From: an uncultured Pseudomonadota bacterium
Lineage (GTDB): Bacteria > Pseudomonadota > Gammaproteobacteria > Burkholderiales > JALYOK01
Direction of reading: 5' to 3'
Assembly (NCBI GenBank): GCA_902826775.1
Contig: CADEHE010000008.1
Coordinates: 149,797 to 213,796 of the forward strand
DNA: 64,000 nucleotides
In this document: positions 63,357 through 64,000 of the stretch, piece by piece
Layout of the letters: each line of letters starts with the position of its first letter
Numbering within the stretch: the stretch's first letter is position 1
The notes under the pieces: model-generated
What the model saw: the letters and a program-made list of their open reading frames with translations, nothing else
What the model was told of the DNA's origin: nothing
Databases searched by the model: none
Made by a program: the position numbers and the translations under genes

Positions 63357-64000
63357 GTGTCCGACATTCGGCCGCGTTATTGGTCGCTGCTGCTGCCCGC
63401 TGCTGCAATCCTGATGATCACCATGGGCGCGCGGCAGTCGATGGGTTTGTTTATCTCGCCGCTCAACAGCGCCTCCGGCATGGGCATCGTCGCCATCAGT
63501 TTCGCCTTTGCGATCGGGCAGCTGATGTGGGGCGCGTCGCAACCGCTGTTCGGCGCCATCGCCGATCGCTACGGTTCCGGGCGCGTCTTGGTCGTCGGCG
63601 GCTTGATGCTTGCCGCTGGCACGGCGCTTACTGCAAGCGTGCGCTCGCAATGGGCCTTGGCTGCAAGCATGGGACTGCTCGCCGCGGCGGGCGCAGGGGC
63701 GGGTAGTTTCTCCATTCTCATCGGCGGCGTGGCGCGGCACCTTCCCGCCAGCAAGCGTTCAGTCGCGGCGGGATTCATCAACGCCGGCGGCTCGTTCGGA
63801 CAATTTGTGTTTGCCCCATTGATGCAATTCCTCATTGGTGCGCTCGGCTGGATGCACGCACTCTACGCCCTGGCCGCCATGACGCTCGCCACGCTACCGC
63901 TGGCGTGGCCCTTGCGCAAGCGAAGCGAAGCGCCTTCTGCAACCGGCAAGCGAAGCGAAGCGCCTTCTGCAACCGGCAAGCGAAGCGAAGCGCCTTCTGC
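63357..64000 (+). CDS. MFS transporter, N-terminal half (3' end outside window)
   Basis: This major facilitator transporter is open to the right edge, with 214 visible residues. It starts at GTG 63357 (MSDIRPRYWSLLLPAAAILM). Six membrane helices are visible, with the motif-A-like loop GAIADRYGSGRVLVVG between helices 2 and 3. The sequence ITMGARQSMGLFISPL resembles OFA/NarK-like or monocarboxylate-type MFS proteins. After helix 6 the chain enters a tandem in-frame repeat KRSEAPSATG, which lies where the central cytoplasmic loop should be. The substrate is unknown. Confidence 0.88.
   Translation, partial: MSDIRPRYWSLLLPAAAILMITMGARQSMGLFISPLNSASGMGIVAISFAFAIGQLMWGASQPLFGAIADRYGSGRVLVVGGLMLAAGTALTASVRSQWALAASMGLLAAAGAGAGSFSILIGGVARHLPASKRSVAAGFINAGGSFGQFVFAPLMQFLIGALGWMHALYALAAMTLATLPLAWPLRKRSEAPSATGKRSEAPSATGKRSEAPS
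63918..64000 (+). repeat. 30-bp in-frame tandem repeat in the MFS central loop
   Basis: The unit AAGCGAAGCGAAGCGCCTTC + TGCAACCGGC occurs at 63918-63947 and 63948-63977, and a third copy runs to the window edge. It encodes KRSEAPSATG and keeps frame. The visible copies are identical, implying recent expansion or contraction. It contains a shorter AAGCG triplication. Confidence 0.92.

Overview
The window looks like one contiguous piece of a betaproteobacterial chromosome. It is G+C-rich and gene-dense. It carries a complete division and cell-wall (dcw) cluster in proteobacterial order, followed further on by lpxC, a DciA-like protein, an M23 peptidase, secA, argJ, a DUF815 ATPase and a MutT-ThiE fusion. 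A cytochrome c of the c-551 type, a PQQ dehydrogenase, branched-chain amino-acid transport and an exosortase-A-associated O-glycosylation ligase point to a respiring, free-living Gram-negative. I cannot name the genus. I see no tRNA, rRNA or CRISPR array.

Layout. 1-3.1 kb: liv ABC transporter genes (minus strand; livM runs off the left edge). 3.3-4.9 kb: cytochrome c, a small unknown protein and a GST. 5.1-15.2 kb: a six-gene, tightly overlapping operon of the YfaA-YfaT-YfaS-YfaQ-YfaP type built around a bacterial alpha-2-macroglobulin, with a duplicated yfaP. 15.3-17.2 kb: an SUMF1-domain protein behind a perfect FNR-type box, and an M48 lipoprotein protease. 17.2-35.1 kb: mraZ, rsmH, ftsL, ftsI, murE, murF, mraY, murD, ftsW, murG, murC, ddl, ftsQ, ftsA, ftsZ. 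Two junctions in this cluster (mraY/murD and murG/murC) carry unusual insertions of about 150 bp per unit, flanked by duplicated gene edges. 35.1-39.7 kb: an accessory island holding REP-like repeats, a RAYT-type transposase with truncated copies of its own 5' end, an IS30 remnant and three antitoxin/PIN-toxin pairs. 39.7-43.6 kb: a fused E1 alpha-beta ketoacid dehydrogenase and a PQQ dehydrogenase. 43.9-54.5 kb: lpxC, small membrane and PEP-CTERM-like proteins, an esterase, dciA, M23 peptidase, secA, argJ, DUF815, then a palindromic insertion element and mutT-thiE. 54.5-64 kb: PCuAC copper chaperone, bioC, bioB, comF, trmL, acyl-CoA dehydrogenase, the O-glycosylation ligase, a dienelactone hydrolase fusion, an SDR and an MFS transporter whose central loop contains a 30-bp in-frame tandem repeat that runs off the right edge.

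How it fits together. The dcw genes make lipid II and the divisome, mostly with 4-bp stop/start overlaps that imply translational coupling. The alpha-2-macroglobulin operon encodes periplasmic proteins; two of them show motifs of peptidoglycan-acting or peptidase families, so it may be a periplasmic defence or cell-wall surveillance unit. Several places (mraY tail, murC head, RAYT 5' end, PIN-toxin tail, MFS loop) show partial tandem duplication of gene edges, and this recurrent pattern is the most unusual structural signal in the window.
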